DNA of 64,000 nucleotides from Cellulomonas composti (GCF_007990245.1 NZ_BJWG01000002.1:1-64000); one strand, 5' to 3'. Positions 54,136-64,000 are shown, counted from the first letter of the stretch. Notes: a model not told the origin generated them from the sequence alone. Numbers and translations are program-made.

Positions 54136-56811
54136 GTGTCCATCACCGCCCTCCCCCGATCCCGCTCCCGGGGCCTGCTGGCCCTGGCTGCGGCCGGCGC
54201 GCTTGCCGCAGCCGGACTGATCCTGCCCGCCGCCGCCCAGGCGGCACCGGTCCTGCTCTCGCAGGGCAAGACCGTCACCGCCTCGTCCACCGAGAGCCCC
54301 GACTACCTGGGCGCCAAGCTCGCGGTCGACGGCGACAACGGCACCCGCTGGGCCTCCGCCCGCACCGACAACGAGTGGCTCCAGGTCGACCTCGGCGCGA
54401 CGGCGCACATCGAGCGCGTCGACCTGCGCTGGGAGTCCGCGTACGGCAAGAACTACCTCATCCAGGTCTCGGACAACGGCACGAGCTGGACGACCGTGAG
54501 CACGCGCACCAACGGGACGGGCGGCAACGAGTCGCTCACCGTCTCGGGCGACGGCCGGTACGTCCGCATGCAGGGGCAGACGAGGGCGACCGGCTACGGC
54601 TACTCGCTGTGGGAGCTCCAGGTCTTCGGCACCACCGGCACCACGCCGACCCCGGACCCGACGACGCCCACCAACCCGACCGCCTGCAACAACGACGACG
54701 TCGCGTCGGGCAAGACCACCTCGGCCTCCTCGTCGGAGGGCGGCGGCGACTCCTCGAAGCTCGCTGCTGACGGCAACGCCGGCACCCGCTGGTCGAGCGC
54801 GTGGAGCGACAACCAGTGGTGGCAGGTCGACCTCGGCTCGTCGACGAACGTCTGCCAGGTCGCCCTGAACTGGGAGGCCGCGTACGGCAAGGCGTTCCAG
54901 GTCCAGGTCTCGGACAGCCCGACGAGCGGCTTCACGACGATCGCGACCGTCACCAACGGCACGGGCGGCGCCAACCAGGTCGTCGCGGCCTCGGGCAAGG
55001 GTCGCTACCTGCGGCTCAACCTGCAGACGCGCGCCACGGGCTACGGCTTCTCGCTGTGGGAGGTCAAGGTCTCGACGACCGGCACGACGCCGACCGACCC
55101 GACGAACCCGACCGACCCCACCACCCCGACCGGTGACCTCACCAACCCGAACGTCCCCGACGGTCCCGCCGACGGCAAGGTCAAGGTCGCGGGCAGCCAG
55201 GGCAACTGGGCGCTGCAGGTCAACGGCAAGCAGTGGGTCGTCAAGGGCATGACGTGGGGCCCGTCGGTCGCCGAGTTCCCGGCCCACGTGGCCAACCTCA
55301 AGGCGATGGGCGTCAACACCATCCGCACGTGGGGCACGGACGCCGGCAGCAAGGCGCTGTTCGACCAGGCCGCGGCCAACGGCATCCGCGTGATCGCCGG
55401 CTTCTGGCTGGCCCCCGGCGGCGGCCCCGGCTCGGGCGGCTGCCCGGACTACGTCAACGACGCGACCTACAAGGCCAACTCGATGAACGACATCCTCACG
55501 CAGGTCCGCGCGTACAAGGACAACCCGGGCGTCCTGATGTGGGACGTCGGCAACGAGTCGCTGCTGGGCCTCGGCTCGTGCGGCACGACGGGCGGCGGCG
55601 TCGAGCAGAACCGCAACGCGTACGCCAAGTTCGTCAACGACGTCGCGGTGCAGATCAAGGCGATCGACCCGAACCACCCCGTCACGTCGACGGACGCGTG
55701 GACGGGCGCCTGGCCGTACCTCAAGGCCTACACCCCTGCGCTCGACCTCTACGGCCTGAACAGCTACGGCGCGGTGTGCTCGACGAAGCAGACGTGGGTC
55801 AGCGGCGGCTACACCAAGCCCTACATCCTCACCGAGGGCGGGCCCGTGGGCTCGTGGGAGGCCGACCCGGACGTCAACGGCATCCCGAACCAGGGCACGG
55901 ACCAGGACAACGCCAACGGCTACGTGAAGTCGTGGAACTGCCTCGGTGAGCACCGCGGCGTGGCGCTGGGCGCGACGATGTTCCACTACGGCCTCGAGGG
56001 TGACTTCGGCGGCATCTGGTTCAACGTCATCCCCGGCGGCAACAAGCGCCTCGCGTACTACGCGATCGCCAAGATGTACGGCGGCTCGGCCGGTCAGTCG
56101 GGCGTCAACACGCCGCCGACGTTCCAGTCCATGTCGATCGACAACAGCACGAGCATCGTCGCGGGCTCGACCGTGACCCTGCGCGCCGCGGTCAGCGACC
56201 CGCAGGGCGACCCGATCAACTACGTGACGTTCGTCAACAGCCAGCCGATCAACGACGCGGGCGGGCTGCAGTGGGTCGAGCACCAGAGGAACGGCAACGT
56301 GTTCACCTTCACGGCGCCGCAGACGCTCGGCGTGTGGAAGGCGTACCTCTTCGCCGAGGACGGCAAGGGCAACGTCGGCGTCCAGACGGTCTCCTTCCGG
56401 GTTGCTCCGCCGGCCGTGAACGGCACGAACATCGCCAAGGGCAAGACGGCCTCGGCCTCGTCGTTCGACCCCTGGAACGGCAACTACACGCCCGCCCAGG
56501 CCGTCGACGGCGACTACACCACCCGCTGGTCGTCCAACTGGACGGACACCGAGTGGATCCAGGTCGACCTCGGCAGCAAGCAGACGTTCACGTCGCTCCA
56601 GCTCGTCTGGGAGGCCGCGTTCGCCAAGGGCTACCTGATCCAGCAGTCCGACGACGGGAACACCTGGTCGACGCTCAGGACGGTGACCGACGGCGACGGC
56701 AACGTCGACACCCACGCCGTCAACGGCAACGCGCGCTACGTCCGCATCCAGGGCGTGACCCGCGGCACCGCGTACGGCTACTCGCTGTACGAGCTGGGCG
56801 TCTACCGCTGA
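54136..56811 (+). CDS. Secreted glycoside hydrolase with three F5/8-type (CBM32) domains
   Basis: This 891-residue exported enzyme has a signal peptide (LLALAAAGALAAAGLILP...AQA). Two discoidin/CBM32 domains follow (about residues 40-155 and 190-310), with Thr-Pro linkers. A TIM-barrel hydrolase domain follows (about 345-640): VVKGMTWGPSVAEFP, MGVNTIRTWGTD, MWDVGNES (putative acid/base Glu) and YILTEGGPVGSWE (putative nucleophile). A PKD/immunoglobulin-like module and a third CBM32 (about 775-891) complete it. The family may be GH2- or GH5-like; beta-glucan or similar is the likely substrate. GTG 54136 has GAGGAG upstream. It is probably controlled by the divergent LacI protein. Confidence 0.87.
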   Translation: MSITALPRSRSRGLLALAAAGALAAAGLILPAAAQAAPVLLSQGKTVTASSTESPDYLGAKLAVDGDNGTRWASARTDNEWLQVDLGATAHIERVDLRWESAYGKNYLIQVSDNGTSWTTVSTRTNGTGGNESLTVSGDGRYVRMQGQTRATGYGYSLWELQVFGTTGTTPTPDPTTPTNPTACNNDDVASGKTTSASSSEGGGDSSKLAADGNAGTRWSSAWSDNQWWQVDLGSSTNVCQVALNWEAAYGKAFQVQVSDSPTSGFTTIATVTNGTGGANQVVAASGKGRYLRLNLQTRATGYGFSLWEVKVSTTGTTPTDPTNPTDPTTPTGDLTNPNVPDGPADGKVKVAGSQGNWALQVNGKQWVVKGMTWGPSVAEFPAHVANLKAMGVNTIRTWGTDAGSKALFDQAAANGIRVIAGFWLAPGGGPGSGGCPDYVNDATYKANSMNDILTQVRAYKDNPGVLMWDVGNESLLGLGSCGTTGGGVEQNRNAYAKFVNDVAVQIKAIDPNHPVTSTDAWTGAWPYLKAYTPALDLYGLNSYGAVCSTKQTWVSGGYTKPYILTEGGPVGSWEADPDVNGIPNQGTDQDNANGYVKSWNCLGEHRGVALGATMFHYGLEGDFGGIWFNVIPGGNKRLAYYAIAKMYGGSAGQSGVNTPPTFQSMSIDNSTSIVAGSTVTLRAAVSDPQGDPINYVTFVNSQPINDAGGLQWVEHQRNGNVFTFTAPQTLGVWKAYLFAEDGKGNVGVQTVSFRVAPPAVNGTNIAKGKTASASSFDPWNGNYTPAQAVDGDYTTRWSSNWTDTEWIQVDLGSKQTFTSLQLVWEAAFAKGYLIQQSDDGNTWSTLRTVTDGDGNVDTHAVNGNARYVRIQGVTRGTAYGYSLYELGVYR

Positions 56812-56819
56812 CAAGGCTC

Positions 56820-56850
56820 GCGGGCCCCGGTCGTCGCTGACGGGGCCCGC
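56820..56850 (+). terminator. Terminator of the glycoside hydrolase gene
   Basis: GCGGGCCCCG (56820-56829) pairs perfectly with CGGGGCCCGC (56841-56850) around an 11-base loop, starting 9 bases after the stop codon. Confidence 0.75.
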
Positions 56851-56891
56851 GCCGGCCTGACCGCGCACGGCAGCGACCGTGCGCCACCGAC

Positions 56892-56932
56892 CGGTCCGGG
56901 CGGGGACGTGGGCTGCGGCCCCGCCCGGACCG
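56892..56932. terminator. Second perfect hairpin before the CBM32-DUF1996 gene
   Basis: CGGTCCGGGCGGGG (56892-56905) and its exact complement (56919-56932) form a 14-bp stem with a 13-base loop. It lies 56 bases upstream of the next start, so it may be a second terminator or a structured leader. Confidence 0.6.
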
Positions 56933-56987
56933 CCTCGCAGCCCGCGCAGGTGACCGCGGCCCATCCCTCCAACGAAGGAGTCACCCC

Positions 56988-57695
56988 ATGCAGATCCTCG
57001 CCCTCCAGCGGCGGAGACGAGCCTCGTCCCGGCTGTCCGCGGCACTCGCCGCGGGCCTCGCCGCAACCCTCGTCGCGGTCGGCGCCGTCGCGGCGCTCTC
57101 GACGGCCGCCGACGCGGCGCCGACGAACATCGCCCTCGGCAAGGCCGCCTCGGCATCGTCCTCGGAAGGTGCCGACTTCGTCGCCGCCAAGGCCGTCGAC
57201 GGCAAGACGAACACCCGGTTCGCGAGCGCGTTCTCGGACAACCAGTGGCTCCAGGTCGACCTGGGCGCGAGCGCGACGATCTCGCAGGTCGTGCTGCAGT
57301 GGGAGGCGGCGTACGCCAAGTCCTTCCAGGTGCAGATCTCGAACAGCCCGACGAGCGGCTTCGCGACCCTGGCCTCGGTGACCAACGGCACCGGCGGCAC
57401 GCAGACCGTCAACGCGGCCGGCACCGGCCGCTACGTGCGGATCAACCTGCAGACGCGCGCGACGGGCTACGGCTTCTCCCTGTGGGAGCTGCAGATCCTC
57501 GGCGCCGGCGGGACGACCCTGCCGCCGTACAACCCGAAGCCGCTGCCGTCGGCGCCCCCCGGTGCCGACACCTACGTGACGCACCACGAGTTCCAGGCGA
57601 ACTGCGTGCCGACCCACACGCTCCCGGACGACCCGATCGTCTTCCCGGGCCAGGCGGGCCGCTCGCACAGCCACACGTTCATGGGCAACCGCCGG
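56988..57695 (+). pseudogene. CBM32-DUF1996 secreted protein, 3' truncated
   Basis: The intact part begins with a signal peptide (about residues 1-44) and a CBM32 domain very close to the second CBM32 of the preceding enzyme (SFQVQISNSPTSGF, INLQTRATGYGFSLWEL). A DUF1996 domain then starts (HHEFQANCVPTHTLPDDPIV, PGQAGRSHSHTFMGN) but ends after about 40 residues. Beyond about 57695 the frame runs on to 57959 as Arg/Gly/Pro-rich sequence antisense to two minus-strand genes, so it is not genuine protein. DUF1996 is normally over 200 residues, so most is lost. The ATG at 56988 follows a GAAGGAG box. Confidence 0.8.
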
Positions 57696-57785
57696 GGTCG
57701 GCGGGTCGGCGCCGCTGCACGCGCCGAGGGCGACGGCTCCCGTCCCGACGAGCATCCCGACGAACGTCGTGACCACCCGGCGCAC
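57696..57785 (-). pseudogene. Lipoprotein gene, 5' remnant only
   Basis: GTG 57785 is preceded by GGAG at 6-base spacing and lies 10 bases past the stop of the deazaflavin oxidoreductase gene, as in an operon. The first 30 or so codons form a lipoprotein signal (RRVVTTFVGMLVGTGAVALG, lipobox LGAC). After ADPPTPA the frame runs into the antisense of the DUF1996 gene. The body of the gene appears to be lost at the same junction that truncates the plus-strand gene. Confidence 0.7.
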
Positions 57786-57795
57786 GGCTGGCTCC

Positions 57796-58263
57796 TCACG
57801 CCTCAGGGGTCAGGACGAACACCCGGAGCTCGCGGCCGGCGCGCTGCGCGTACTGCTCGTAGCCGGGCCAGACCTCGAGCAGGGCCGGCAGCAGCCGGGC
57901 GCGTTCGTCGTCCGTGGCGAGGTGCGCCGACACCGCGGTGGTGCGGCCGCCGACCGTGACCGTCGCGCGCGGTTCGGCCAGCAGGTTGTACGACCACGCC
58001 GGGTGGTGCTCCTGACCCCAGTTGGAGCCCATCACCACCCAGCTCGCGTCGTCGCGGGCGAACAGCAGCACCGACTCGCGGGGCTCACCGCTGCGCCGGC
58101 CCGTGGTGGTCAGGATGAGCTGCGGCAGGCAGCTGCGGCCGAGCACGCTCCAGCGTCCGCCGGTCGCCTTCTGCAGCCGCCGGTCCACGCGGGTCATCGC
58201 GCGGCCGAGGCGCGCGAACCACCGCTGCCGCCCGACCGTGCGCACCCATCCCGTGAAGCCCAC
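57796..58263 (-). CDS. Deazaflavin (F420)-dependent nitroreductase-family oxidoreductase
   Basis: This 155-residue Ddn-like protein has the conserved LILTTTGRRSGEPRESVLLF segment, VVMGSNWGQEHHPAWSYNLL and the later AHLATDDERARLL. These split-barrel proteins bind F420 and reduce diverse compounds, notably nitroimidazole drugs in mycobacteria (Ddn). GTG 58263 was chosen over 58269 because GGAGG then has a 5-base spacing. It is probably the first gene of a unit whose second gene, the lipoprotein, was truncated. Confidence 0.88.
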   Translation of the reverse strand: MGFTGWVRTVGRQRWFARLGRAMTRVDRRLQKATGGRWSVLGRSCLPQLILTTTGRRSGEPRESVLLFARDDASWVVMGSNWGQEHHPAWSYNLLAEPRATVTVGGRTTAVSAHLATDDERARLLPALLEVWPGYEQYAQRAGRELRVFVLTPEA

Positions 58264-58330
58264 GCTCACCTCCGTCGGCGCATCGTGTCACTTCGGCGCA
58301 TCGTGTCACGCCGGCGCCCCGTCGGCCGCC

Positions 58331-58470
58331 CATCCACGGACCCCCGCAACGCCTACGGACCGCTGGCGCGTCTGCGGACCCTGCCATCGCGGGGTCCGCA
58401 GACATCCACGACGTCCGCAGACACCGGCGGGGTCCGCAGATGTCGACGGGGTCCGTGGGAGTGCAGGCGA
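58331..58470. repeat. Dispersed GTCCGCAGAC-type repeat
   Basis: TCCACGGACC, CTACGGACCG, GGTCCGCAGAC, CGTCCGCAGACACCGG and GGGGTCCGCAGATG recur in a 140-base stretch between two minus-strand genes. The motifs match those in the 162-bp array at 12143-12829 but without a regular period. This suggests a shared repeat family or a common process. Confidence 0.7.
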
Positions 58471-58481
58471 TCGGGGTGGGG

Positions 58482-58988
58482 TCAGGCGGTCGCCGGGTTC
58501 GATGCCGGGAGCGCGGCCGGGCGGTTGGGGGCGCTGCGCCACAGCGCCCACGACGCCGCGACCGTCACCGGGACCCAGATGATGCGCTCGACGAGTGACG
58601 GCGACGCGAGGTTGAGCACCGCGCCCGCGCCGATCACGACCGACGCGACCCGCAGGACGCGGCGCTGCAGCGTCGGCGAACCGATCTTGCCCGCGGCGAA
58701 CGCGGCCAGCAGGCCGTAGACCGGGACCGCCACGGCGCTTGCCACGCGCTGGTCGGCGGGCAGGACGCCGGACGTCGCGCCGCCCCACGCGGCGGCTCCC
58801 CACGGTGCGCCGGCGGCAAGCGCCGCCTGGAACGCGGTCGTGCCGAGCATCAGCGTGACCGCGACACGACGAGCCGTGCGGCTCTCGCCGGGAACAGGCG
58901 TCGACGAGGGGGTGGCGGACGAGGGGGTGGCGGACGAGGGGGTGTCGGACGAGAGCGTGGCGGACGGGGTGGGTGCCTGCGGTGTCAT
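58482..58988 (-). CDS. Small membrane protein with repeat tail
   Basis: This 168-residue protein has an N-terminal tail with five-residue repeats (ATPSS, TPSSAT) encoded by 15-base DNA units, then about four hydrophobic helices (VAVTLMLGTTAFQAALAAG, VAVPVYGLLAAFAAG, VASVVIGAGAVLNLA, IIWVPVTVAASWALW). It is divergent from the PadR gene and shares the operator at 59003-59017, so it is probably under PadR control. The ATG at 58988 was chosen as the only start that excludes the operator. It may be a small transporter subunit or sensor; function unknown. Confidence 0.72.
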   Translation of the reverse strand: MTPQAPTPSATLSSDTPSSATPSSATPSSTPVPGESRTARRVAVTLMLGTTAFQAALAAGAPWGAAAWGGATSGVLPADQRVASAVAVPVYGLLAAFAAGKIGSPTLQRRVLRVASVVIGAGAVLNLASPSLVERIIWVPVTVAASWALWRSAPNRPAALPASNPATA

Positions 58989-59002
58989 GGTGGCATCGAA
59001 AC

Positions 59003-59017
59003 ATATCTGGCAGATAT
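59003..59017. promoter_or_regulatory. PadR operator
   Basis: ATATCT-GGC-AGATAT is a perfect 6-bp inverted repeat 15 bases upstream of the membrane protein's start and directly upstream of, and overlapping, the -10 box of the PadR gene (TATAGT, 59015-59020). It is expected to be bound by PadR and would control both genes. Confidence 0.72.
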
Positions 59018-59026
59018 AGTCGAGAG

Positions 59027-59566
59027 GTGAGCAGACGACCACAGACCGACCTCGCCGTTCTCGGCGCACTGTCCGTCGAGCCGATGACCGGCTACGCGCT
59101 GCGCGCCGCGATCACCTCGACGCTCGGGCACTTCTGGAGCGAGAGCTTCGGCCAGATCTACCCGGCGCTCGCGCGGCTCGAGGAGGCGGGGCTCGTCGGG
59201 CGCGACGAGGAACGTCGGTTCACGCTCACCGACCCCGGACGGGTCCGGCTGCGCGAGCTGCTGGCGGAGCCGATCGAGCGCAGCCCCGCGCGCAACGGCC
59301 TGCTGCTGCGGCTGTTCTTCGGCCGCACCCTCGGTCGCGAGCAGTGCATCGAGCTCCTGCAGGACGCCGTCCGCGAGGCGGGCGAGTCGCTGGCGACGCT
59401 CGCCGCGATCCGCGCCGAGGTCGAGGCGGAGAACTCCCCCGACCGCGACTACTTCCTGCTCACGATCGCCGCGGGCGAGGCCGGCGCCCGCGCCCAGGCC
59501 CAGTGGGCGTCGTCGTCGATCGCCTCGCTGCGCCAGTCGCCCGACCAGCCGCACCCCAGAGACTGA
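59027..59566 (+). CDS. PadR-family regulator
   Basis: This 179-residue PadR protein has a winged helix (LAVLGALSVEPMTGYALRAA, FGQIYPALARLEEAGLV) and a C-terminal dimerisation helix (LGREQCIELLQDAVREAGES). It is of the longer PadR subgroup. The GTG at 59027 is preceded by TATAGT at a 6-base spacing, giving a leaderless message whose promoter overlaps the palindrome. It probably responds to an unidentified ligand and controls the divergent membrane protein. Confidence 0.9.
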   Translation: MSRRPQTDLAVLGALSVEPMTGYALRAAITSTLGHFWSESFGQIYPALARLEEAGLVGRDEERRFTLTDPGRVRLRELLAEPIERSPARNGLLLRLFFGRTLGREQCIELLQDAVREAGESLATLAAIRAEVEAENSPDRDYFLLTIAAGEAGARAQAQWASSSIASLRQSPDQPHPRD

Positions 59567-59570
59567 CCCC

Positions 59571-59620
59571 CGATCGTGCGAAGGATCGGCCACGATTCGT
59601 GGCCTATTCCTCGCACGATC
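59571..59620. repeat. Nested palindromic intergenic repeat, copy 2
   Basis: GATCGTGCGA (59572-59581) and TCGCACGATC (59611-59620) are perfect arms; inside them GGCCACG and CGTGGCC (59588-59604) form a second perfect stem with a 3-base loop. The 50 bases match copy 1 (23071-23120) at about 41 positions. It follows the PadR stop codon. Confidence 0.8.
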
Positions 59621-59631
59621 ACCGTTGCCGA

Positions 59632-59684
59632 GGCTGGGTGACGACGGCGAAGGCCGTCAGGGCTGGGTGACGACGGCGAAGGCC
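59632..59684. repeat. 24-bp direct repeat before the clpC terminator
   Basis: GGCTGGGTGACGACGGCGAA is found at 59632 and 59661 and each copy extends to a GGCC (24 bases, 29-base period). The second copy merges into the terminator stem at 59677. Duplication of terminator-flanking sequence is the simplest explanation. Confidence 0.7.
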
Positions 59685-59708
59685 CGGTCCGTGGGGACCG
59701 GGCCTTCG
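59677..59708. terminator. Terminator of clpC (and PadR)
   Basis: CGAAGGCCCGGTCC (59677-59690) and its exact complement (59695-59708) form a 14-bp stem with a GTGG loop, 17 bases past the minus-strand clpC stop. It could also stop plus-strand transcription from the PadR gene. Confidence 0.8.
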
Positions 59709-59725
59709 TCGTGCGGGGTGCTGCG

Positions 59726-62305
<2,580 letters not shown>

Positions 62306-62634
62306 GTGCACTCCTCACGAGCGGCGTGCTCGTCGCGCTCCCGCGGGTTCACCACGGGGCCGACGACGAGGCGGCGTTGTTCGATGCTAACGGCGCGATG
62401 TGTCCCCACATGGCCGTGTTCGCCGCAGGCGTGAAAAGCCCGAGCCGGGCGCCCGGCACCAGCAGGCCACCGCCGCTGAACCCCTGCGCCGTCCCCCAGC
62501 GGACTCAGGGGAGCCCCAGGGAAGAACCGGGGGTATCCCCGATGGTCCCGATTGCTCCTGGTTCGACAGTCTGGTGCTCGGCGCGCCGCGCGCCCTCCCA
62601 ACCCACACCACAGACACCTGTCAGGGGACGTGTC
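62306..62634. other. Divergent promoter region, clpC and MMPL gene
   Basis: No gene is supported in this 329-base gap. The clpC leader occupies the left part. On the minus strand, TTAGCAT near 62385 could be part of a promoter. The ClgR-type site at 62418-62431 lies in the middle. The right part carries the MMPL gene's promoter and the ribosome-binding site GGGGA before 62635. Confidence 0.5.
62418..62431. promoter_or_regulatory. ClgR-type operator upstream of clpC
   Basis: GTTCGCCGCAGGCG matches exactly the GTTCGC-N5-GCG motif described for ClgR in Streptomyces, an activator of clp and lon genes in actinobacteria. It lies about 113 bases upstream of the clpC start, on the side of its promoter. 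The motif extends as an imperfect inverted repeat (TTCGCC/GGCGTGAA). Confidence 0.62.
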
Positions 62635-64000
62635 ATGGCCAAGGTCGCCGGGTGGATCACCCACCGCTACGTGAAGTACGTCGTCATCGCCTTCTGGCTC
62701 GGCGTGGTCGCGCTGCTCGGCCCGCTCGCGGGCAAGCTCACCGCCGCGCAGGACAACGAGGCGGCGAGCTGGCTCCCGAAGGACGCTGAGTCCACGCAGG
62801 TCCTCGAGCGGGCCGAGGCGTTCGTCCCGGCCGACACGGCACCCGCGGTCGTCGTCCTGGAGCGTCCCGGAGGGCTCACGCCCGACGACGAGGCGGCGAT
62901 CGCCTCCGACATCGAGGAGTGGGGCGCGCTCGAGCACCTCGCGGGCGACATCGTCGGGCCCGTGCCGTCCGCCGACGGCGAGGCGGTCCAGGTGATCGTC
63001 CCGATCACGCTGACCGACTGGGACGAGTCGATCGGCGTCGTCGAGGCACTGAAGGCCACCGGCGACGACGACCCCGACGGCCTGCATCTGTACGTCACGG
63101 GACCGGTCGGGGGTGCCGCGGACTCCGCGAAGGCGTTCGAGGGCATCGACTCGACCCTGCTCTACGCGGCGGCCCTCGTCGTGATCGTCATCCTGCTGCT
63201 GACGTACCGCAGCCCGGTGCTGTGGCTGCTGCCCGTCATCTCGGCGGGCATCGCGCTGACCGTCGCGCAGGCCGTGGTCTACCTCTTGGCCGAGTACGCC
63301 GACCTCACGGTCAACGCGCAGAGCGCCGGCATCCTCACGGTGCTCGTCTTCGGGGCCGGCACGGACTACGCGCTGCTGCTCACCGCGCGCTACCGCGAGG
63401 AGCTGCGCAAGCACACCGACCGGCACGAGGCGATGGCTGTCGCGTTGCACCGCGCCAGCCCCGCGATCGTCGCGAGCGGCGCCACCGTGACCGCCGGGAT
63501 GCTGTGCCTGCTGTTCGCGACCATGAGCTCGACCGCGGGCCTCGGGCCGGTGGCCGCCGCCGGGATCGTCGTGTGCCTGCTCGTCATGCTCACGCTCCTG
63601 CCGGCCCTGCTCGTCGTCGCCGGGCGCTGGGTGTTCTGGCCGCGCGTGCCGCACGCAGGTGACGCGGAGCCGACCGAGCACGGCTTCTGGGCGCGCGCCG
63701 GCGAGCGGATCGCCGTGCATCCCCGCGGGACCTGGCTCGGGACGGCCGTCGTCCTCGCGGTCGCGGCCCTCGGCGTGCTGCAGCTGGGCGCCACGGGCCT
63801 GTCGACCGAGGAGTCGTTCCGCGGCGAGCAGCCGTCGATCGTCGGGGAGAAGGTGCTGTCCGCGCACTTCCCGGGTGGCGCCGGGTCTCCCGTGGTGGTC
63901 CTCGCGGACGCCTCCGCGGCCGACGAGGTCCGCTCGACGCTCGCCGCGGTCGAGGGGATCGACGCCGCGTCGGTCACCGACCCCGCGGTCGTCGGCGGCA
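62635..64000 (+). CDS. MMPL-family transporter (partial, runs off the window)
   Basis: The first 455 residues are present. A first hydrophobic helix (YVVIAFWLGVVALLG) is followed by an extracellular domain, then helices with ILTVLVFGAGTDYALLLTARYRE, the RND/MMPL signature segment, and ATVTAGMLCLLFATMSS. A second periplasmic part begins before the window ends. MMPL proteins export lipids, siderophores or drugs using proton motive force. The ATG at 62635 has GGGGA upstream. It is divergent from clpC. The remainder of the gene lies beyond position 64000. Confidence 0.92.
   Translation, partial: MAKVAGWITHRYVKYVVIAFWLGVVALLGPLAGKLTAAQDNEAASWLPKDAESTQVLERAEAFVPADTAPAVVVLERPGGLTPDDEAAIASDIEEWGALEHLAGDIVGPVPSADGEAVQVIVPITLTDWDESIGVVEALKATGDDDPDGLHLYVTGPVGGAADSAKAFEGIDSTLLYAAALVVIVILLLTYRSPVLWLLPVISAGIALTVAQAVVYLLAEYADLTVNAQSAGILTVLVFGAGTDYALLLTARYREELRKHTDRHEAMAVALHRASPAIVASGATVTAGMLCLLFATMSSTAGLGPVAAAGIVVCLLVMLTLLPALLVVAGRWVFWPRVPHAGDAEPTEHGFWARAGERIAVHPRGTWLGTAVVLAVAALGVLQLGATGLSTEESFRGEQPSIVGEKVLSAHFPGGAGSPVVVLADASAADEVRSTLAAVEGIDAASVTDPAVVGG

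Noticed and set aside
53962-57156. Minus-strand open frame of 1064 codons opposite the glycoside hydrolase
   Set aside because: It is the antisense of a well-supported secreted enzyme; composition is Arg/Val/Asp-rich as expected for shadow frames.
57696-57959. C-terminal extension of the CBM32-DUF1996 protein as a genuine novel domain
   Set aside because: The sequence is antisense to a lipoprotein start and to the deazaflavin oxidoreductase and is Arg/Gly/Pro-rich, so it is read-through.

Overview
The window is chromosomal DNA from a high-GC actinobacterium. The very high GC content, many GTG starts, frequent leaderless start sites, the purA / DUF3151 / fbaA neighbourhood, a Clp system with a candidate ClgR operator, and secreted CBM32-type carbohydrate proteins all suggest Cellulomonadaceae, probably Cellulomonas or a close relative. 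That assignment is inference, because no rRNA or other taxonomic marker is present. No tRNA, rRNA, insertion sequence or CRISPR array was recognised.

Layout. 0.2-5 kb: a minus-strand run of purD, a membrane protein, purC and a YtcJ-type amidohydrolase. 5-9.8 kb: a SWIM zinc-finger protein coupled to a very large DUF6493-like protein. 9.8-12.1 kb: an ArsR-type regulator divergent from an MFS exporter. 12.1-12.9 kb: a 162-bp tandem repeat array. 12.9-19.3 kb: purA, DUF3151 and fbaA, with a partner-switching set (two STAS proteins and a PAS-GAF-PP2C-kinase protein) inserted between them. 19.4-25.4 kb: a SpoU methyltransferase, DedA, a HAD phosphatase, LemA, pyrE, an SDR enzyme and a secreted beta-helix protein. 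25.6-34.5 kb: recQ, a secreted PKD-type protein, two paralogous DUF6318 lipoproteins, and an overlapping YbjN-Hsp90-TPR operon.

34.5-44.3 kb is an accessory, defence-like island. It holds a Doc toxin-antitoxin pair, a DUF1778 antitoxin with no toxin, a HigA-like regulator with a palindromic operator on its start codon, and a PLD-SNF2 helicase overlapping an Eco57I-class DNA methylase. The methylase is divergent from a small XRE protein, with three matching 14-bp operators between them, the layout of a restriction-modification controller. 44.4-47.6 kb adds a second SWIM protein and a DUF222/HNH nuclease with a LexA-like box on its promoter.

47.8-57.8 kb: trmL, a serine hydrolase, an unusual papain-like/MIR protein, two LacI regulators, and a secreted glycoside hydrolase with three discoidin domains. 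One LacI gene is divergent from the hydrolase and matching operators lie between them. Next is a CBM32-DUF1996 gene that breaks off and abuts the start of an opposite-strand lipoprotein gene, apparently a deletion scar. 57.8-64 kb: a deazaflavin-type oxidoreductase, a PadR regulator with a small membrane protein, clpC with a ClgR-type site, and the start of an MMPL transporter that leaves the window.

Three repeat types recur: the GTCCGTGGAC-type arrays (12.1 and 58.3 kb), a 50-bp nested palindrome (23.07 and 59.57 kb), and a TTCGTCGGG minisatellite (21.7, 24.0, 25.8 and 32.1 kb).
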